This document shows positions 21,254 through 30,866 of a DNA stretch of 64,000 nt, one piece after another. Both the position numbers and the translations under genes were made by a program. Numbering within the stretch: the stretch's first letter is position 1; each line of letters starts with the position of its first letter. The notes below the pieces were generated by a model. The model was not told the origin of the DNA. It saw only the letters and a list, made by a program, of their open reading frames with translations, and searched no databases. The stretch comes from Vibrio tubiashii ATCC 19109 (GTDB lineage: Bacteria; Pseudomonadota; Gammaproteobacteria; Enterobacterales; Vibrionaceae), in the NCBI RefSeq assembly GCF_000772105.1, contig NZ_CP009354.1, positions 310,001-374,000 on the forward strand, in the 5' to 3' direction.

Positions 21254-22879
21254 TTAGTGCTTAACAGTAAACTTGCTTACCCAGTTTTCTAGCTCATTCG
21301 CTAATCTTGCTAGGCTTTGAGTACTGTTATGACTCTCGGTGACGACGCCACTTAACTGGTTGCCGCTCTCTTCGATCATATTGATTCGCTGAGAAATATC
21401 ATCACTTACTTGAGTCTGTTCAGCCGCTGCTGTGGCAATTTGCTGACTCATTTGGGTAATAGACTCTAGTGCGACAACGATTTGCTGCAATGCTTCAGAA
21501 GCATTTTGCGACTCTTGAACCGTGCTTTCACTGGTTTCTGCACACACTTCCATAGTTTGGATCGCGTTGCGTGAGCCTTCCTGTAAGTTGCTAATCATCT
21601 GCTGAATTTCTTTGGTGCTGTCTTGAGTTCGACCCGCTAGGTTACGAACTTCATCGGCAACTACAGCGAAACCTCGGCCCTGTTCACCAGCACGGGCTGC
21701 CTCGATAGCCGCATTAAGCGCTAGCAGGTTAGTTTGCTCGGCAATATCACCGATAACATCGAGTACCTTAACGATATTGTTTACATCGTTATCTAGGTCA
21801 GCGACAGCTTGACTTGCTGTACCAAGTTGAGTGGCTAAGCCTTGAATATTATCGACAGTATTATGAATCAGGTGCTGAGTATGTTGGCTCTGTTTATCCG
21901 CTTCATCAGTGTTTCTTGCAGTATCACTGGCTGAATCAGCAACATTGCTTGCAGAAGAGGCCATTTCTGTCATTGCTGTAGCGATCATAGCGGTAGATTG
22001 CTGCTGAGAATCAGTAAGCTGGGCAATACTTCCTGCGCGATCTTCTACACTTGCCAATTCGCTACGTAAGTCATGCATTGAACCTTCAAGGTTACTCACT
22101 AGTTGAGCCAAAGACTGACTCATCTGCTGAACTGCTTGATAGATGCTGCCGTCATCGGCTTGGTTTTCAAACGTTGTCTGGATGTTGCCTTTCGCGACTT
22201 CTTGAACTGCTCGGCGTACTTCTTGTGGCTCACCACCAAGAAGAGTGAGCATGCGGCGTATTGACACAATTAATGTGGCTAAGATAGCGCCCGCAATACC
22301 TAAACAGAGCACCAGCTGCCATTGCGCTGTAGACCAAAAACGAGCATTGACTTCATTAAAGCCGATACCTGTCCCTACCACCCAACCCCAATGAGGAGTT
22401 TTCTCCGCGATAGACAGTTTCTCTTCGATGCTGCCATCTGGTTGTTTCTGCGTCCAAGTATACTCAACCATTTGCCCAGTTTTACGACCTAGCACATCGA
22501 GAATGAGTTGCCCAACGCTGTTACCATCGCCATCTTTGAAGTCATGGAAGCTTGTTCCATGAAGCTGCGGATCAAGAGGGGTGGCAACAAAGGTCATCTT
22601 CTCATCGGCAACATAAACATACTCATTGTCTTTGTAGATGTTGTTGCGCAGCAAGCGTGTTGCCAGTTCTTTAGCTTGTTGCTCTTCGAGTGTGCCGTCG
22701 ATCGCCATCTGCTCAACTTCAGTAAGGATACTGTAGGCGCTGCGGAACAATTCTGTTACGCGAGCCTTGTTGTCTAAGTTACTTGCCACGCGCAGAGTCC
22801 ACAGACCTGTTGCGGTTAACGCAAGCAAGGCGATCAAGATAATTCCTGATAATAAATAAGCTTGTGTCTTAAGTTTCAT
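21254..22879 (-). CDS. Methyl-accepting chemotaxis protein with a single Cache domain
   Basis: This 541-residue transmembrane chemoreceptor has a first membrane helix at about 8-30. A periplasmic sCache_2-type domain ([24 protein letters not shown]) covers about 35-190, followed by a second helix at about 188-210, a HAMP region, and a cytoplasmic coiled coil. The hairpin tip is [20 protein letters not shown]. Glutamine/glutamate-rich heptads flank the tip as methylation sites. It signals to CheA/CheW, and the ligand is unknown. It stands alone between two tRNA operons on the same strand, with its own terminator. Confidence 0.95.
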   Translation of the reverse strand: MKLKTQAYLLSGIILIALLALTATGLWTLRVASNLDNKARVTELFRSAYSILTEVEQMAIDGTLEEQQAKELATRLLRNNIYKDNEYVYVADEKMTFVATPLDPQLHGTSFHDFKDGDGNSVGQLILDVLGRKTGQMVEYTWTQKQPDGSIEEKLSIAEKTPHWGWVVGTGIGFNEVNARFWSTAQWQLVLCLGIAGAILATLIVSIRRMLTLLGGEPQEVRRAVQEVAKGNIQTTFENQADDGSIYQAVQQMSQSLAQLVSNLEGSMHDLRSELASVEDRAGSIAQLTDSQQQSTAMIATAMTEMASSASNVADSASDTARNTDEADKQSQHTQHLIHNTVDNIQGLATQLGTASQAVADLDNDVNNIVKVLDVIGDIAEQTNLLALNAAIEAARAGEQGRGFAVVADEVRNLAGRTQDSTKEIQQMISNLQEGSRNAIQTMEVCAETSESTVQESQNASEALQQIVVALESITQMSQQIATAAAEQTQVSDDISQRINMIEESGNQLSGVVTESHNSTQSLARLANELENWVSKFTVKH

Positions 22880-23170
22880 AAAAATTGCTCATCAATAGGT
22901 CGATTTCTAACGAAAACGAAGTTGGTGTCTTATTTTAATATTGTTGTCATCTTATTTTAGATGCTCTAAGCCTAATAGCAGACTGAGTTCAAACTATGAT
23001 TTAGATTAAATTTTTGGTGTGAAATAAGTCGTTTTTTACGACAGCACAAGCATAAAACAGGCTTGGACAACAATTTTAAGGGCAGGGCTACATAATCGAG
23101 GCAATAAGTAATATATGAAACCAGTGCGGTAAAGGTCTTGTGTTTGGAAAGATTCTTTGGGAGAAATATG
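22880..23170. other. Intergenic stretch upstream of the chemoreceptor gene
   Basis: AT-rich sequence without a convincing gene. It should hold the chemoreceptor promoter, but I see no single clear -35/-10 pair. It leads into the tRNA-derived repeat block at 23171. Confidence 0.5.
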
Positions 23171-23451
23171 AAAAAAGCCAAGTCTTTCGTCGGGGACGCC
23201 CAGTTTTGGCTTCTTGAAAGTGGCTCCCACAGTCGGAACTCAACGCGGCCGGCTAGGTCTGAGACATTGGTTTGGAACAAACCAGGAGCAGTAGAAACGA
23301 AAAAGCCTCATCTTGCGATGAGGCTTTCTCTAATATGGCTCCCCTTGTTGGGACTCAACGCGGGCGGCTAGCTCTGAGACATTTACTTGGTACAAGTAAG
23401 TCGCAGTTAAAAACGAAAAAAGCCAAGTCTTTCGACTTGGCTTTTTGAAAG
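23171..23451 (-). repeat. Two tandem units derived from a tRNA-Asn 3' end plus terminator
   Basis: The block has three hairpins (23171-23214, 23300-23330 and 23416-23446) alternating with two 36-base tRNA-end relics (23221-23256 and 23336-23371), each starting TGGCTCCC. The real tRNA-Asn end follows at 23452. Relic-to-relic spacing is 115-116 bases, equal to the distance from the last relic to the intact tRNA end. The first hairpin carries an internal insertion. The spacer at 23263-23299 equals that at 20459-20495, so both tRNA loci share the repeat family. Confidence 0.78.
23416..23446 (-). terminator. Terminator of the second tRNA operon
   Basis: The stem AGCCAAGTC / GACTTGGCT with a four-base loop has A6 and T5 flanks. 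It lies directly after the tRNA-Asn CCA end on the minus strand. Confidence 0.88.
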
Positions 23452-23527
23452 TGGCTCCCCCTGCGGGACTCGAACCTGCGACATACGGATTAACAGTCCG
23501 CCGTTCTACCAACTGAACTAAGGGGGA
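23452..23527 (-). tRNA. tRNA-Asn (anticodon GTT)
   Basis: This 76-base gene with encoded CCA appears identical in sequence to the tRNA-Asn at 20532-20607. It is the last gene of the second operon. Confidence 0.97.
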
Positions 23528-23582
23528 ATTATTTGTGTTAACAACAGGTCTGTAAGACCACTATTTGTTAAGCACCAAATAA

Positions 23583-23658
23583 TGGTGCCTCGAGGCGGAA
23601 TCGAACCACCGACACGAGGATTTTCAATCCTCTGCTCTACCGACTGAGCTATCGAGGC
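23583..23658 (-). tRNA. tRNA-Phe (anticodon GAA), acceptor-stem variant
   Basis: This 76-base gene has an acceptor stem of GCCTCGA/TCGAGGC instead of GCCCGGA/TCCGGGC, with all pairs preserved. The rest matches the other tRNA-Phe copies. CCA is encoded. Confidence 0.96.
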
Positions 23659-23665
23659 AAAAGAA

Positions 23666-23741
<76 letters not shown>

Positions 23742-23797
23742 ACACTAATATTCTTTTTGCTAACTTATTGATGTCTTAGACACCAACAATCAAATTG

Positions 23798-23873
23798 TGG
23801 TGCCCGGAGGCGGAATCGAACCACCGACACGAGGATTTTCAATCCTCTGCTCTACCGACTGAGCTATCCGGGC
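23798..23873 (-). tRNA. tRNA-Phe (anticodon GAA)
   Basis: This 76-base gene appears identical to the copy at 20957 and is first in its operon. The leader between it and the following Thr (TTAGACACCAACAA...) also resembles that in the first operon. Confidence 0.97.
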
Positions 23874-23884
23874 GACGGAGCGCT

Positions 23885-23913
23885 ATTAAACGGATTTTCG
23901 GTCTTGCCGTCAA
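23885..23913 (-). promoter_or_regulatory. Promoter of the second tRNA operon
   Basis: On the minus strand there is a -35 TTGACG (23908-23913), a 17-base spacer and a -10 TTTAAT (23885-23890). The following GC-rich discriminator GCGCTCCGTC is typical of stringently controlled stable-RNA promoters. Confidence 0.8.
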
Positions 23914-23976
23914 CTTGTTTTTAGAAAAAAATTCAAAAAAGTGGTTGAGTGCCGATTATTTAGGCGTTTTTGATGA

Positions 23977-25113
23977 TTATGTTTTGCCTGAGTTAAAATC
24001 CTTTTTGAATTTGGTAACTTTTTCGAGATAACGACGTGCTTCCGCATTAGGGTGCTTTTTGGTTAATGCCCAATAAACTTGATTAGGTTGCAGTGAGTTA
24101 AGATCTCGCATTGCACGTTTACGGTCATTGCGATTGAAAGTATTGAGTACCCCACCTGTGCCTCCGTTGTAAGCAGAAATCATACTGTACTCCAATGAAA
24201 GGGGGTGGCTGACATCTTTCAGGTAGCGATTTTTGAGAATATAGAAATAGGCGGTACCGGTATCGATATTGTTCTCTGGATTAAACAGGTATTCCGGTGA
24301 AGGTTGTCCCGATTTTTTCTTTACTAACTTGAAGACGTCTTTTCCGGCTGTTTTTGGCACGACTTGCATCAAGCCATACGCATTCGCCCAGCTAACCGCA
24401 TATGGATTGAAGCTACTTTCTGTTTTGATGATTGCGTAGATCAGGTCTTCTGGGATGTCATATTTACGTGAAGCGCGCTGAACAATGTCGGCGTATTTGT
24501 AACTACGAATCTCAAATTGTTCTTCGACCATCGGAATTTCGACGTAATACGCTTTCTTAAAGTCGACATTTTTCACTTTTAGCTTATTAGCGATCAAATA
24601 ATCAGCGAAACGATTGGCGCGCCAAGACCATTGAATTGCCTTTTTGTCTTGATCGACCACTTGTCGGTAGAGAAAAGGTTGCCCTTCAAGTTTGACGTCT
24701 TTGGAAGAAAACAGATCGACGTTAGCGGGATCATCAGGAGTGAGAAGAGTGGTAACGATCGCGTTTTTAAGGTGTCTCTTTGGGTCAGTTGGGGAGACGG
24801 TTTCTATAGTAATCAAGCCTTTATCAAAGTTTACTTCGGAGCGGCTAAGATAGTTATCGATGTACTTTACGTAATTGCTTTTGCCAGCAAATTTAATTTC
24901 TCCTCGTCCCCAGCGTTTTTCAATGTTGCCAGAAAAGCTGCTGATGAGCGCATCGAGAGCTGCAGTATCTTTCTGAAATTGCCCCGGTAGCTCTGCAAGG
25001 TTCTTCGCAAACCTATTGGTCGGTTCATAATTGACATCATAAAGGCTTTCTACAAACTCGCGGCTACAGCCTGTCAGTGTCACTGCAATTAAAAAGTACG
25101 CTAACTTTCTCAT
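23977..25113 (-). CDS. mltC: Membrane-bound lytic murein transglycosylase C
   Basis: MltC cleaves peptidoglycan to 1,6-anhydromuropeptides at the outer membrane. The 378-residue protein begins with a lipoprotein signal (lipobox LTGC, Cys16). It has an N-terminal DUF3393-type domain and a C-terminal SLT domain with the catalytic glutamate in KTESSFNPYA and the motifs AYGLMQVVP and AYNGG. It follows mutY-yggX on the same strand but is separated from them by a terminator. Confidence 0.95.
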   Translation of the reverse strand: MRKLAYFLIAVTLTGCSREFVESLYDVNYEPTNRFAKNLAELPGQFQKDTAALDALISSFSGNIEKRWGRGEIKFAGKSNYVKYIDNYLSRSEVNFDKGLITIETVSPTDPKRHLKNAIVTTLLTPDDPANVDLFSSKDVKLEGQPFLYRQVVDQDKKAIQWSWRANRFADYLIANKLKVKNVDFKKAYYVEIPMVEEQFEIRSYKYADIVQRASRKYDIPEDLIYAIIKTESSFNPYAVSWANAYGLMQVVPKTAGKDVFKLVKKKSGQPSPEYLFNPENNIDTGTAYFYILKNRYLKDVSHPLSLEYSMISAYNGGTGGVLNTFNRNDRKRAMRDLNSLQPNQVYWALTKKHPNAEARRYLEKVTKFKKDFNSGKT

Positions 25114-25122
25114 AACTCTCCT

Positions 25123-25158
25123 AAAAAAATGACATCACTGCAGGCAATGATGTCATTT
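25123..25158 (-). terminator. Terminator between yggX and mltC
   Basis: The stem AAATGACATCA / TGATGTCATTT has a T7 run on the minus strand. It lies after the yggX stop and just before the mltC ribosome site, so it probably ends the mutY-yggX transcript. Confidence 0.8.
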
Positions 25159-25182
25159 CTCTGTTTCAACTTGGGCTATTCG

Positions 25183-25455
25183 TTACTCGCTTGGTGGAGT
25201 GTAGCCTTCGATATGAACGTCTTTACCTTCAAATAGGAAGTTAACCATTTCGGTTTCGATCAACTTGCGGTGCTCAGGATCCATCATGTTGAGCTTCTTT
25301 TCATTGATCAACATGGTCTGCTTGTGTTGCCACTCAGCCCAAGCTTGCTTTGAAATGTTATCAAAAATACGTTTGCCTAGCTCGCCTGGATAAAGTTGGA
25401 AATCTAATCCATCGGCTTCTTTTTGTAGTCGAGCACAAAATACAGTGCGGCTCAT
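25183..25455 (-). CDS. yggX: Iron-trafficking / Fe-S protection protein YggX
   Basis: This 90-residue protein begins [10 protein letters not shown] with the conserved Cys7 and carries YPGELGKRI and the [11 protein letters not shown] segment typical of YggX. The family helps protect Fe-S clusters from oxidative damage. It sits 19 bases after mutY, the conserved mutY-yggX-mltC order of enterics. Confidence 0.96.
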   Translation of the reverse strand: MSRTVFCARLQKEADGLDFQLYPGELGKRIFDNISKQAWAEWQHKQTMLINEKKLNMMDPEHRKLIETEMVNFLFEGKDVHIEGYTPPSE

Positions 25456-25474
25456 AACGACTCCTTAACAATAA

Positions 25475-26530
25475 TTAGCTTTGAAGTTCGAATGGTAAGC
25501 TTTCCAGTAACTGTTTTACTGGTGCAGCTAAGCCAATCTCTTCAGGTTGCGATAAGTTATACCAAAGACCTTTGCTTCCTTCCATTATCACATGAGGTTG
25601 CTTTGATAGGTCTACCAAAATTGGTGTGATATCGAGGTGGTAATGGCTAAAGGTATGGCGAAAGGCAATCAGTTGAGTTTGCTGCTCAATCATTTTCGAA
25701 GATACTCCTCGAATATCAAGCTGATGCGCAAGCTCTGCATCTGGATTTTCAGGAAAGCAGAACAAACCACCCCAAATACCGGATTGAGGGCGCTGTTCTA
25801 GCCAAACTTGCCCTTGGTAGTGCAGCATGACAAACCAAGTTTCTTTTATTGGCTTGTCTTTCTTAGGTTTTTTACCCGGATAATCGAGTGGGTTACCTTG
25901 CTTATTAGCGATGCAATAAGATTCAACAGGGCACAATGTACATTTTGGTTTGCTGCGAGTGCAGACCATCGCCCCCATATCCATCATGGCTTGGTTATAC
26001 TTATCGACATCGACATCCGGTGTGTGTTCTTCGGCGTATTGCCAAAGTTGATTTTCGACCTTCTTTTGTCCTGGCCAGCCTTCTACGGCAAAACTTCGCG
26101 CTAGGGTTCTTTTGACGTTGCCATCTAAAATAGCATGAGGCTGTTTGTATACGGACGAAAGGACAGCCGCAGCGGTCGAGCGGCCGATTCCCGGCAGGGC
26201 ATTCATCTGCTCGATATCTAATGGAAACTGACCATCATATTCTTGCGCGACAATTTTGGCGGCTTTGTGCAGGTTTCTAGCACGAGCGTAATAACCTAAA
26301 CCTGTCCAGAGGTGGAGGACCTCATCTTGCTCTGCATTAGCAAGATCAACCACGGTTGGAAAGCGCTCTAGAAACCGTTGGTAATAGGGAATCACGGTCG
26401 CAACTTGAGTTTGCTGCAACATGATTTCTGATAGCCATACGCTATAAGCAGTTTTATCCTGCTGCCAAGGTAGGCTCTTACGTCCATAGTTTTCGTACCA
26501 ATCTAAGATGGCACTGGCAAATGGGGTCAC
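25475..26530 (-). CDS. mutY: Adenine DNA glycosylase
   Basis: MutY removes adenine mispaired with 8-oxoguanine. The 351-residue protein has the catalytic glutamate Glu35 (LSEIMLQQT) and helix-hairpin-helix [13 protein letters not shown] [4Fe-4S] motif follows (C-X6-C-X2-C-X5-C, in [17 protein letters not shown]), and the C-terminal NUDIX-like domain has the [10 protein letters not shown] segment. It is divergent from trmB, with a MITE-like element between them. Confidence 0.97.
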   Translation of the reverse strand: MTPFASAILDWYENYGRKSLPWQQDKTAYSVWLSEIMLQQTQVATVIPYYQRFLERFPTVVDLANAEQDEVLHLWTGLGYYARARNLHKAAKIVAQEYDGQFPLDIEQMNALPGIGRSTAAAVLSSVYKQPHAILDGNVKRTLARSFAVEGWPGQKKVENQLWQYAEEHTPDVDVDKYNQAMMDMGAMVCTRSKPKCTLCPVESYCIANKQGNPLDYPGKKPKKDKPIKETWFVMLHYQGQVWLEQRPQSGIWGGLFCFPENPDAELAHQLDIRGVSSKMIEQQTQLIAFRHTFSHYHLDITPILVDLSKQPHVIMEGSKGLWYNLSQPEEIGLAAPVKQLLESLPFELQS

Positions 26531-26547
26531 GATATGCTCAATATAAT

Positions 26548-26815
26548 TAGGGTCTGTTGACCTTTTGCGGTTAAATTTTGTTCGAGATAAAAGCGTTTTA
26601 ATCGCGGCGAGAGGTTTGTCGCTTAGTCATTCTAAGCAAATACCTCTCAACAAAGAGTAAAACGCTTTTAGCCGAACCCTTCGGGCAGCGTTTGTGGCTC
26701 CCTTCTGCTGCGTTATCGGCTTATCGGGTAGGGCAACTACAATTCAAAGCCTCTGCCTTGCATAAAGAACCCACAAACTGCTGCAAAAATCAGCTCAAAA
26801 GGTCAACAGACCCTA
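26548..26815. mobile_element. 268-bp MITE-like element with perfect terminal inverted repeats
   Basis: The element starts TAGGGTCTGTTGACCTTTT (26548-26566) and ends with the exact inverse AAAAGGTCAACAGACCCTA (26797-26815). The outer TA may be a target-site duplication, as made by IS630/Tc1-type transposases. Inside, AAAAGCGTTTTA (from 26588) and GAGAGGT are mirrored by ACCTCTC and TAAAACGCTTTT (to 26670), so the left half folds into a long hairpin. No transposase-sized reading frame is present. It is non-autonomous and lies between divergent mutY and trmB. Confidence 0.8.
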
Positions 26816-26979
26816 GATTAGGCAAAATTGCACCATATAACATGGGTAAAGTACAACCGATAAAGAGTAAGGATATAAGCGAACAAAGCTGAAATTCGCT
26901 AAAAAACTTGCACCGATAGCAATTCTTTGGATAATCACAATCCCTTTGAGGCGAGACCAATTTTTAAACAGGCAAAATC

Positions 26980-27699
26980 ATGAGTGAAGTGACCACTAAC
27001 GAGTATAACGAAGACGGTAAACTGATACGCAAAGTTCGCAGCTTTGTTCGACGCGAAGGTCGTTTGACCAAGGGTCAAGAAAACGCGATGAATGAGTGCT
27101 GGCCGACTATGGGTATTGATTACCAAGAACAGCTTCTTGATTGGAAAGAAGTGTTTGGTAATGACAACCCTGTCGTTCTAGAAATTGGTTTTGGCATGGG
27201 CGCATCGCTAGTAGAAATGGCGAAAAACGCTCCTGAGAAGAACTTCATCGGTATTGAAGTGCACAGCCCAGGCGTTGGTGCATGTCTTTCAGATGCGCGT
27301 GATGCAGGCATTACTAACCTGCGCGTAATGTGTCACGATGCGGTAGAAGTTTTCGCTAACATGATTCCTGACAGCAGCTTAGCGACTCTACAGCTATTCT
27401 TCCCAGACCCATGGCATAAAAAGCGTCACCACAAGCGTCGTATCGTTCAGTTAGACTTTGCTGAGATGGTTCGCCAAAAGCTTATCGAAGGTGAAGGTAT
27501 CTTCCATATGGCAACAGACTGGGAGAACTACGCAGAGCATATGATTGAAGTGATGAACGAAGCGCTGGGTTACGAAAATATTGCTGAACAAGGCGATTTT
27601 GTACCTCGTCCAGATGAGCGCCCGCTAACAAAATTTGAAGCACGTGGTCACCGTTTAGGTCACGGCGTTTGGGATATTAAGTTTAAGCGCGTAAAATAA
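26980..27699 (+). CDS. trmB: tRNA (guanine-N7-)-methyltransferase
   Basis: TrmB makes m7G46 in tRNAs using S-adenosylmethionine. The 239-residue protein has the SAM-binding motif [27 protein letters not shown], and the active-site segment [15 protein letters not shown]. The start ATG at 26980 fits the family N-terminus ([14 protein letters not shown]). It is divergent from mutY and followed by a terminator. Confidence 0.97.
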   Translation: MSEVTTNEYNEDGKLIRKVRSFVRREGRLTKGQENAMNECWPTMGIDYQEQLLDWKEVFGNDNPVVLEIGFGMGASLVEMAKNAPEKNFIGIEVHSPGVGACLSDARDAGITNLRVMCHDAVEVFANMIPDSSLATLQLFFPDPWHKKRHHKRRIVQLDFAEMVRQKLIEGEGIFHMATDWENYAEHMIEVMNEALGYENIAEQGDFVPRPDERPLTKFEARGHRLGHGVWDIKFKRVK

Positions 27700-27760
27700 C
27701 CAAAACGAATGCAATGACCGCTTTCTGAACATGAGAGCATGCATCGAATAGAATTTTAAA

Positions 27761-27786
27761 GCCAACATGCCTATGTTGGCTTTTTT
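27761..27786 (+). terminator. Rho-independent terminator after trmB
   Basis: The stem GCCAACAT / ATGTTGGC with a 4-base loop is followed by T6. Confidence 0.88.
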
Positions 27787-27833
27787 GACCCTACAAGAAA
27801 ATAATAATAACTGATTGATTTTTAAGGTTGCTG

Positions 27834-28754
27834 ATGAAACCGACACAACAAATATTACAAGAGATTCTAGAAGAGGTTCGTCCACTTATCGGTCAAGGTA
27901 AGGTTGCTAACTACATTCCTGCCTTGGCGAAAGTCCCAGCTTCAAAGTTTGGTATTGCTGTTTTTACCAATCAAGGTGAAGTAATCAAAGCGGGCGATGC
28001 TGATGAAGCATTTTCTATTCAATCAATCTCCAAAGCGCTCAGCCTGACGCTAGCGATGTGCTTGTATAAACCTGAAGAGATTTGGGCTCGTGTTGGTAAA
28101 GAGCCTTCAGGGCAAGCATTTAACTCTCTTATTCAGCTTGAAATGGAGCAGGGTATTCCGCGCAACCCGTTTATCAATGCCGGAGCCATTGTTGTGGCGG
28201 ATTTGCTTAATAGTCGCTTGTCGGCTCCTCGCCAGCGTTTATTGGAGTTTGTTCGCCAGTTGTCTGGTGATACTCATATCTGTTACGACAAGATTGTGGC
28301 TGCTTCAGAGATGATGCACAGTGATCGCAATGCGGCAATTGCCTACTTAATGCGATCGTTTGGTAACTTTGAAAATGAAGTCATTCCTGTACTAAACAAC
28401 TATTTCCACGCGTGTGCACTCAAGATGAGCTGTGTCGATCTGGCAAAAACTTTTAGCTACCTTGCTAACAAAGGAACTTCAGTTCAAACCGGAAAGCCTG
28501 TGATTACACCAACGCAAACCAAGCAGCTTAATGCTTTGCTCGCGACCTGTGGTCTATACGATGGTGCCGGTGAGTTTGCCTACCGAGTGGGTATGCCAGG
28601 AAAGTCGGGTGTCGGTGGTGGTATTATGGCCGTTGTACCGGGTGAAATGACGATTGCTGTTTGGTCACCAGAACTGGATCCATCAGGTAACTCTTTAGCA
28701 GGAACCAAAGCGCTAGAACTGTTAGCAGAACGTATTGGGCGCTCGATTTTTTAG
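27834..28754 (+). CDS. glsB: Glutaminase
   Basis: Glutaminase hydrolyses glutamine to glutamate and ammonia. The 306-residue protein has the serine-hydrolase fold motif SIQSISKA (S-X-X-K), [10 protein letters not shown] and the C-terminal [15 protein letters not shown] loop. The start ATG at 27834 has AAGG 6 bases upstream. In-frame TTG and CTG codons just before it are not favoured. Confidence 0.95.
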   Translation: MKPTQQILQEILEEVRPLIGQGKVANYIPALAKVPASKFGIAVFTNQGEVIKAGDADEAFSIQSISKALSLTLAMCLYKPEEIWARVGKEPSGQAFNSLIQLEMEQGIPRNPFINAGAIVVADLLNSRLSAPRQRLLEFVRQLSGDTHICYDKIVAASEMMHSDRNAAIAYLMRSFGNFENEVIPVLNNYFHACALKMSCVDLAKTFSYLANKGTSVQTGKPVITPTQTKQLNALLATCGLYDGAGEFAYRVGMPGKSGVGGGIMAVVPGEMTIAVWSPELDPSGNSLAGTKALELLAERIGRSIF

Positions 28755-29011
28755 AGAAGTATGGTGCGCTTCGCTGCTAGAGAACTGGGTCGGGCTTCGC
28801 CCTGCTAGATAGCTATGTTGATTCTCTACTGAAGTGTGGCTCAACGTCAGTTATCCAGTTATCCAAAATGAAAAAAGGATTGAAGCAATGCGCCAGTCCT
28901 TCAAGATTCTCTAGCTCTCTAGCTCTCTAGCTCTCTAGCTCTCTAGCTCTCTAGCTCTCTAGCCCTCCATAGGACGAAGTTCGTTCCTTCCTCCCGCTTC
29001 CCATTAACGCT
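28755..29011. other. Intergenic region between convergent glsB and hemW
   Basis: It holds no gene. A weak terminator-like hairpin for hemW lies near 28873-28902 (minus strand AAGGACTG ... CAATCCTTTTTT, one mismatch). An octanucleotide repeat tract lies at 28909-28964. Confidence 0.5.
28909..28964. repeat. Octanucleotide simple-sequence repeat (CTCTAGCT)x7
   Basis: Seven consecutive copies of CTCTAGCT are present, the last with one change (CTCTAGCC). Six CTAG tetramers in a row are unusual in an enteric-type genome, where CTAG is normally scarce. It is intergenic, downstream of both flanking genes, so slippage would not alter a reading frame. Confidence 0.95.
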
Positions 29012-30187
29012 CTACTCTTCCACCATAAAGGCTTCTAGTAAGTCGTTGAGGAACAGTTTGCCTTTCTCGGTGATTTGCCAGTGAGTGTCGCTCTCGTCGA
29101 TGTAGCCCATCTCAATAGCCCAATCTATGGTCTCTTGAATGGCTGCAAAGCCAAGCCCTGTCGTATCTAAGAAGTCTTGTTTAGGGCACGCTTCTATCAG
29201 GCGGAAGCGGTTCATAAAGAACTCGAAAGGACGGTCTTCAACAGCGACTTCTTGCTCGCTGTTGAGATAAGGCTTAACCATATTATCGTAAGCGGCAAGA
29301 TAGCCTTTAGGGTGCTTAATCTTGGTGGTACGTACAATGCGACCATCCGCAAAGCTTATTTTACCGTGTGAGCCGCAGCCAATCCCGAGGTAGTCACCAA
29401 AGCGCCAGTAGTTGAGATTATGCTGACATTGATAACCGGGCTTGCTGTAGCCAGATATCTCGTACTGCACATAGCCTGCGTCAGCTAACTTTTTATGCCC
29501 TAACTCAAAGATATCCCACAAATCATCGTCGTTAGGCAAAGTTGGCTGCTTGTAGTAGAACATGGTGTTTGGCTCGATCGTCAACTGATACCAAGATAAG
29601 TGTGGGGGAGCGAGCTCGATCGCCTTTTCAAGATCGCTAAGTGCTTGATCAACAGACTGATCCGGTAGGCCATGCATCAGATCGAGGTTAAAGCTGTTGA
29701 GGCCAATCTTATGGGCAAGCTTAGCAGCATTCACCGCTTCATCTTGACCGTGAATACGGCCAAGCCTTTCTAGTTTCTGCTGCTCAAAACTTTGTACACC
29801 CACGGATATTCGAGTCACTCCCGCTTTTTGGTAACCAGCAAAACGTTCCGCTTCTATGGTTCCGGGGTTGGCTTCCATTGTGATTTCGATGTCTGACTTG
29901 AATGGGATTCGCGCCTCGATACCTTGCAACAAGTCTGCGATCCCTTGGGCCGAAATCAGACTTGGCGTTCCGCCACCTATAAAAATCGAGTGCAGTTGGC
30001 GCTGATTGTCTGCAATCTGGTAGCGCTCAATATCTGCATCTAAATCTTGTAGCAGGGCAGCAATATACTCTTGCTCTGGAATATCCGCTTTAAGCGCGTG
30101 CGAGTTAAAGTCGCAATAAGGGCACTTTTGTACACACCACGGGATGTGTACATAAAGGCTCAGAGCTGGTGGAATTAACTGATTCAT
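29012..30187 (-). CDS. hemW: Radical SAM heme chaperone HemW
   Basis: The 391-residue protein belongs to the HemN-like radical SAM group, with the cluster motif C-X3-C-X2-C (Cys18, Cys22, Cys25 in WCVQKCPYCDF). It has FIGGGTPSL and ISVGVQSF, and a C-terminal HemN_C domain. It lacks the longer N-terminus of true coproporphyrinogen dehydrogenase HemN, so HemW, which delivers heme to respiratory enzymes, is the better call. It follows rdgB by 18 bases. Confidence 0.94.
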   Translation of the reverse strand: MNQLIPPALSLYVHIPWCVQKCPYCDFNSHALKADIPEQEYIAALLQDLDADIERYQIADNQRQLHSIFIGGGTPSLISAQGIADLLQGIEARIPFKSDIEITMEANPGTIEAERFAGYQKAGVTRISVGVQSFEQQKLERLGRIHGQDEAVNAAKLAHKIGLNSFNLDLMHGLPDQSVDQALSDLEKAIELAPPHLSWYQLTIEPNTMFYYKQPTLPNDDDLWDIFELGHKKLADAGYVQYEISGYSKPGYQCQHNLNYWRFGDYLGIGCGSHGKISFADGRIVRTTKIKHPKGYLAAYDNMVKPYLNSEQEVAVEDRPFEFFMNRFRLIEACPKQDFLDTTGLGFAAIQETIDWAIEMGYIDESDTHWQITEKGKLFLNDLLEAFMVEE

Positions 30188-30205
30188 AGTGGTGAAAAAG
30201 ATGAC

Positions 30206-30811
30206 CTAGACCGCTTGCTCAGATAGTGTCGCAAAAAGCTGTTTCAATGCTTTGCCGCGGTGCGAAAGCTGCTTTTTACGTGCAGGTTCTAGCTCTGCTG
30301 AAGCGCAATTATCTTCAGGGACAAAGAATATAGGGTCGTAGCCAAAGCCATTCTCGCCATGTGCTTTAGTTAAGATGCGGCCTTCCCATTTGCCATGACA
30401 GACGATCGGGGTTGGATCGTTTTCATGACGCATCAGTACTAGCACGCAGTGAAAGCGAGCAGTGCGTTGTTCTTCAGGGACATCTTTCATGGCTTCTAGC
30501 AGTTTTTCTAGATTCTGCTGATCGCTTGCGTCTTCGCCTGCATAACGAGCCGAGTAGATACCTGGCGCACCTTTTAGAAAGTCGACTTCAAGACCTGAAT
30601 CATCGGCGATAGCGGCAAGTCCCGCTTCTTTAGCTGCATGACGCGCTTTGATGATAGCGTTTTCAATGAATGTTGTTCCGGTCTCTGCTACTTCAGACAC
30701 ATTGAACTCGCTTTGAGCAACAACATCAAAACCAAAGTCAGACAGTAAATCTGCCATTTCGCGCACTTTGCCTTGGTTACCGGTCGCTAGAACAATCTTA
30801 TTGCTTTTCAT
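30206..30811 (-). CDS. rdgB: XTP/dITP pyrophosphatase
   Basis: RdgB removes non-canonical purine nucleotides (dITP, XTP). The 201-residue Ham1-family protein has the N-terminal [20 protein letters not shown] with catalytic aspartate, and [15 protein letters not shown], then SHRGKAL near the C-terminus. It is upstream of hemW as in E. coli. Confidence 0.97.
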   Translation of the reverse strand: MKSNKIVLATGNQGKVREMADLLSDFGFDVVAQSEFNVSEVAETGTTFIENAIIKARHAAKEAGLAAIADDSGLEVDFLKGAPGIYSARYAGEDASDQQNLEKLLEAMKDVPEEQRTARFHCVLVLMRHENDPTPIVCHGKWEGRILTKAHGENGFGYDPIFFVPEDNCASAELEPARKKQLSHRGKALKQLFATLSEQAV

Positions 30812-30831
30812 CGTATCGCCTTATCTATTTC

Positions 30832-30865
30832 TCGACTGTCGACTGTCGACTGTCGACTGTCGACT
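30832..30865. repeat. Heptanucleotide simple-sequence repeat (TCGACTG)x4.9
   Basis: Nearly five copies of TCGACTG lie between the stop of the DUF4426 gene and the rdgB start, ending 21 bases before the rdgB start codon. Slippage would change the spacing of upstream elements but no reading frame. Each unit contains GTCGAC palindromes at the junctions. Confidence 0.93.
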
Positions 30866-30866
30866 T

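Noticed and set aside
23171..23451. CRISPR or attachment-site array near the tRNAs
   Set aside because: The units are near-identical copies of a tRNA end, spacer and terminator at a 116-bp period. Spacers are not unique and no integrase gene is adjacent.
28909..28964. CRISPR-like array
   Set aside because: The octamers are contiguous without spacers and no cas genes are near. It is a simple repeat.
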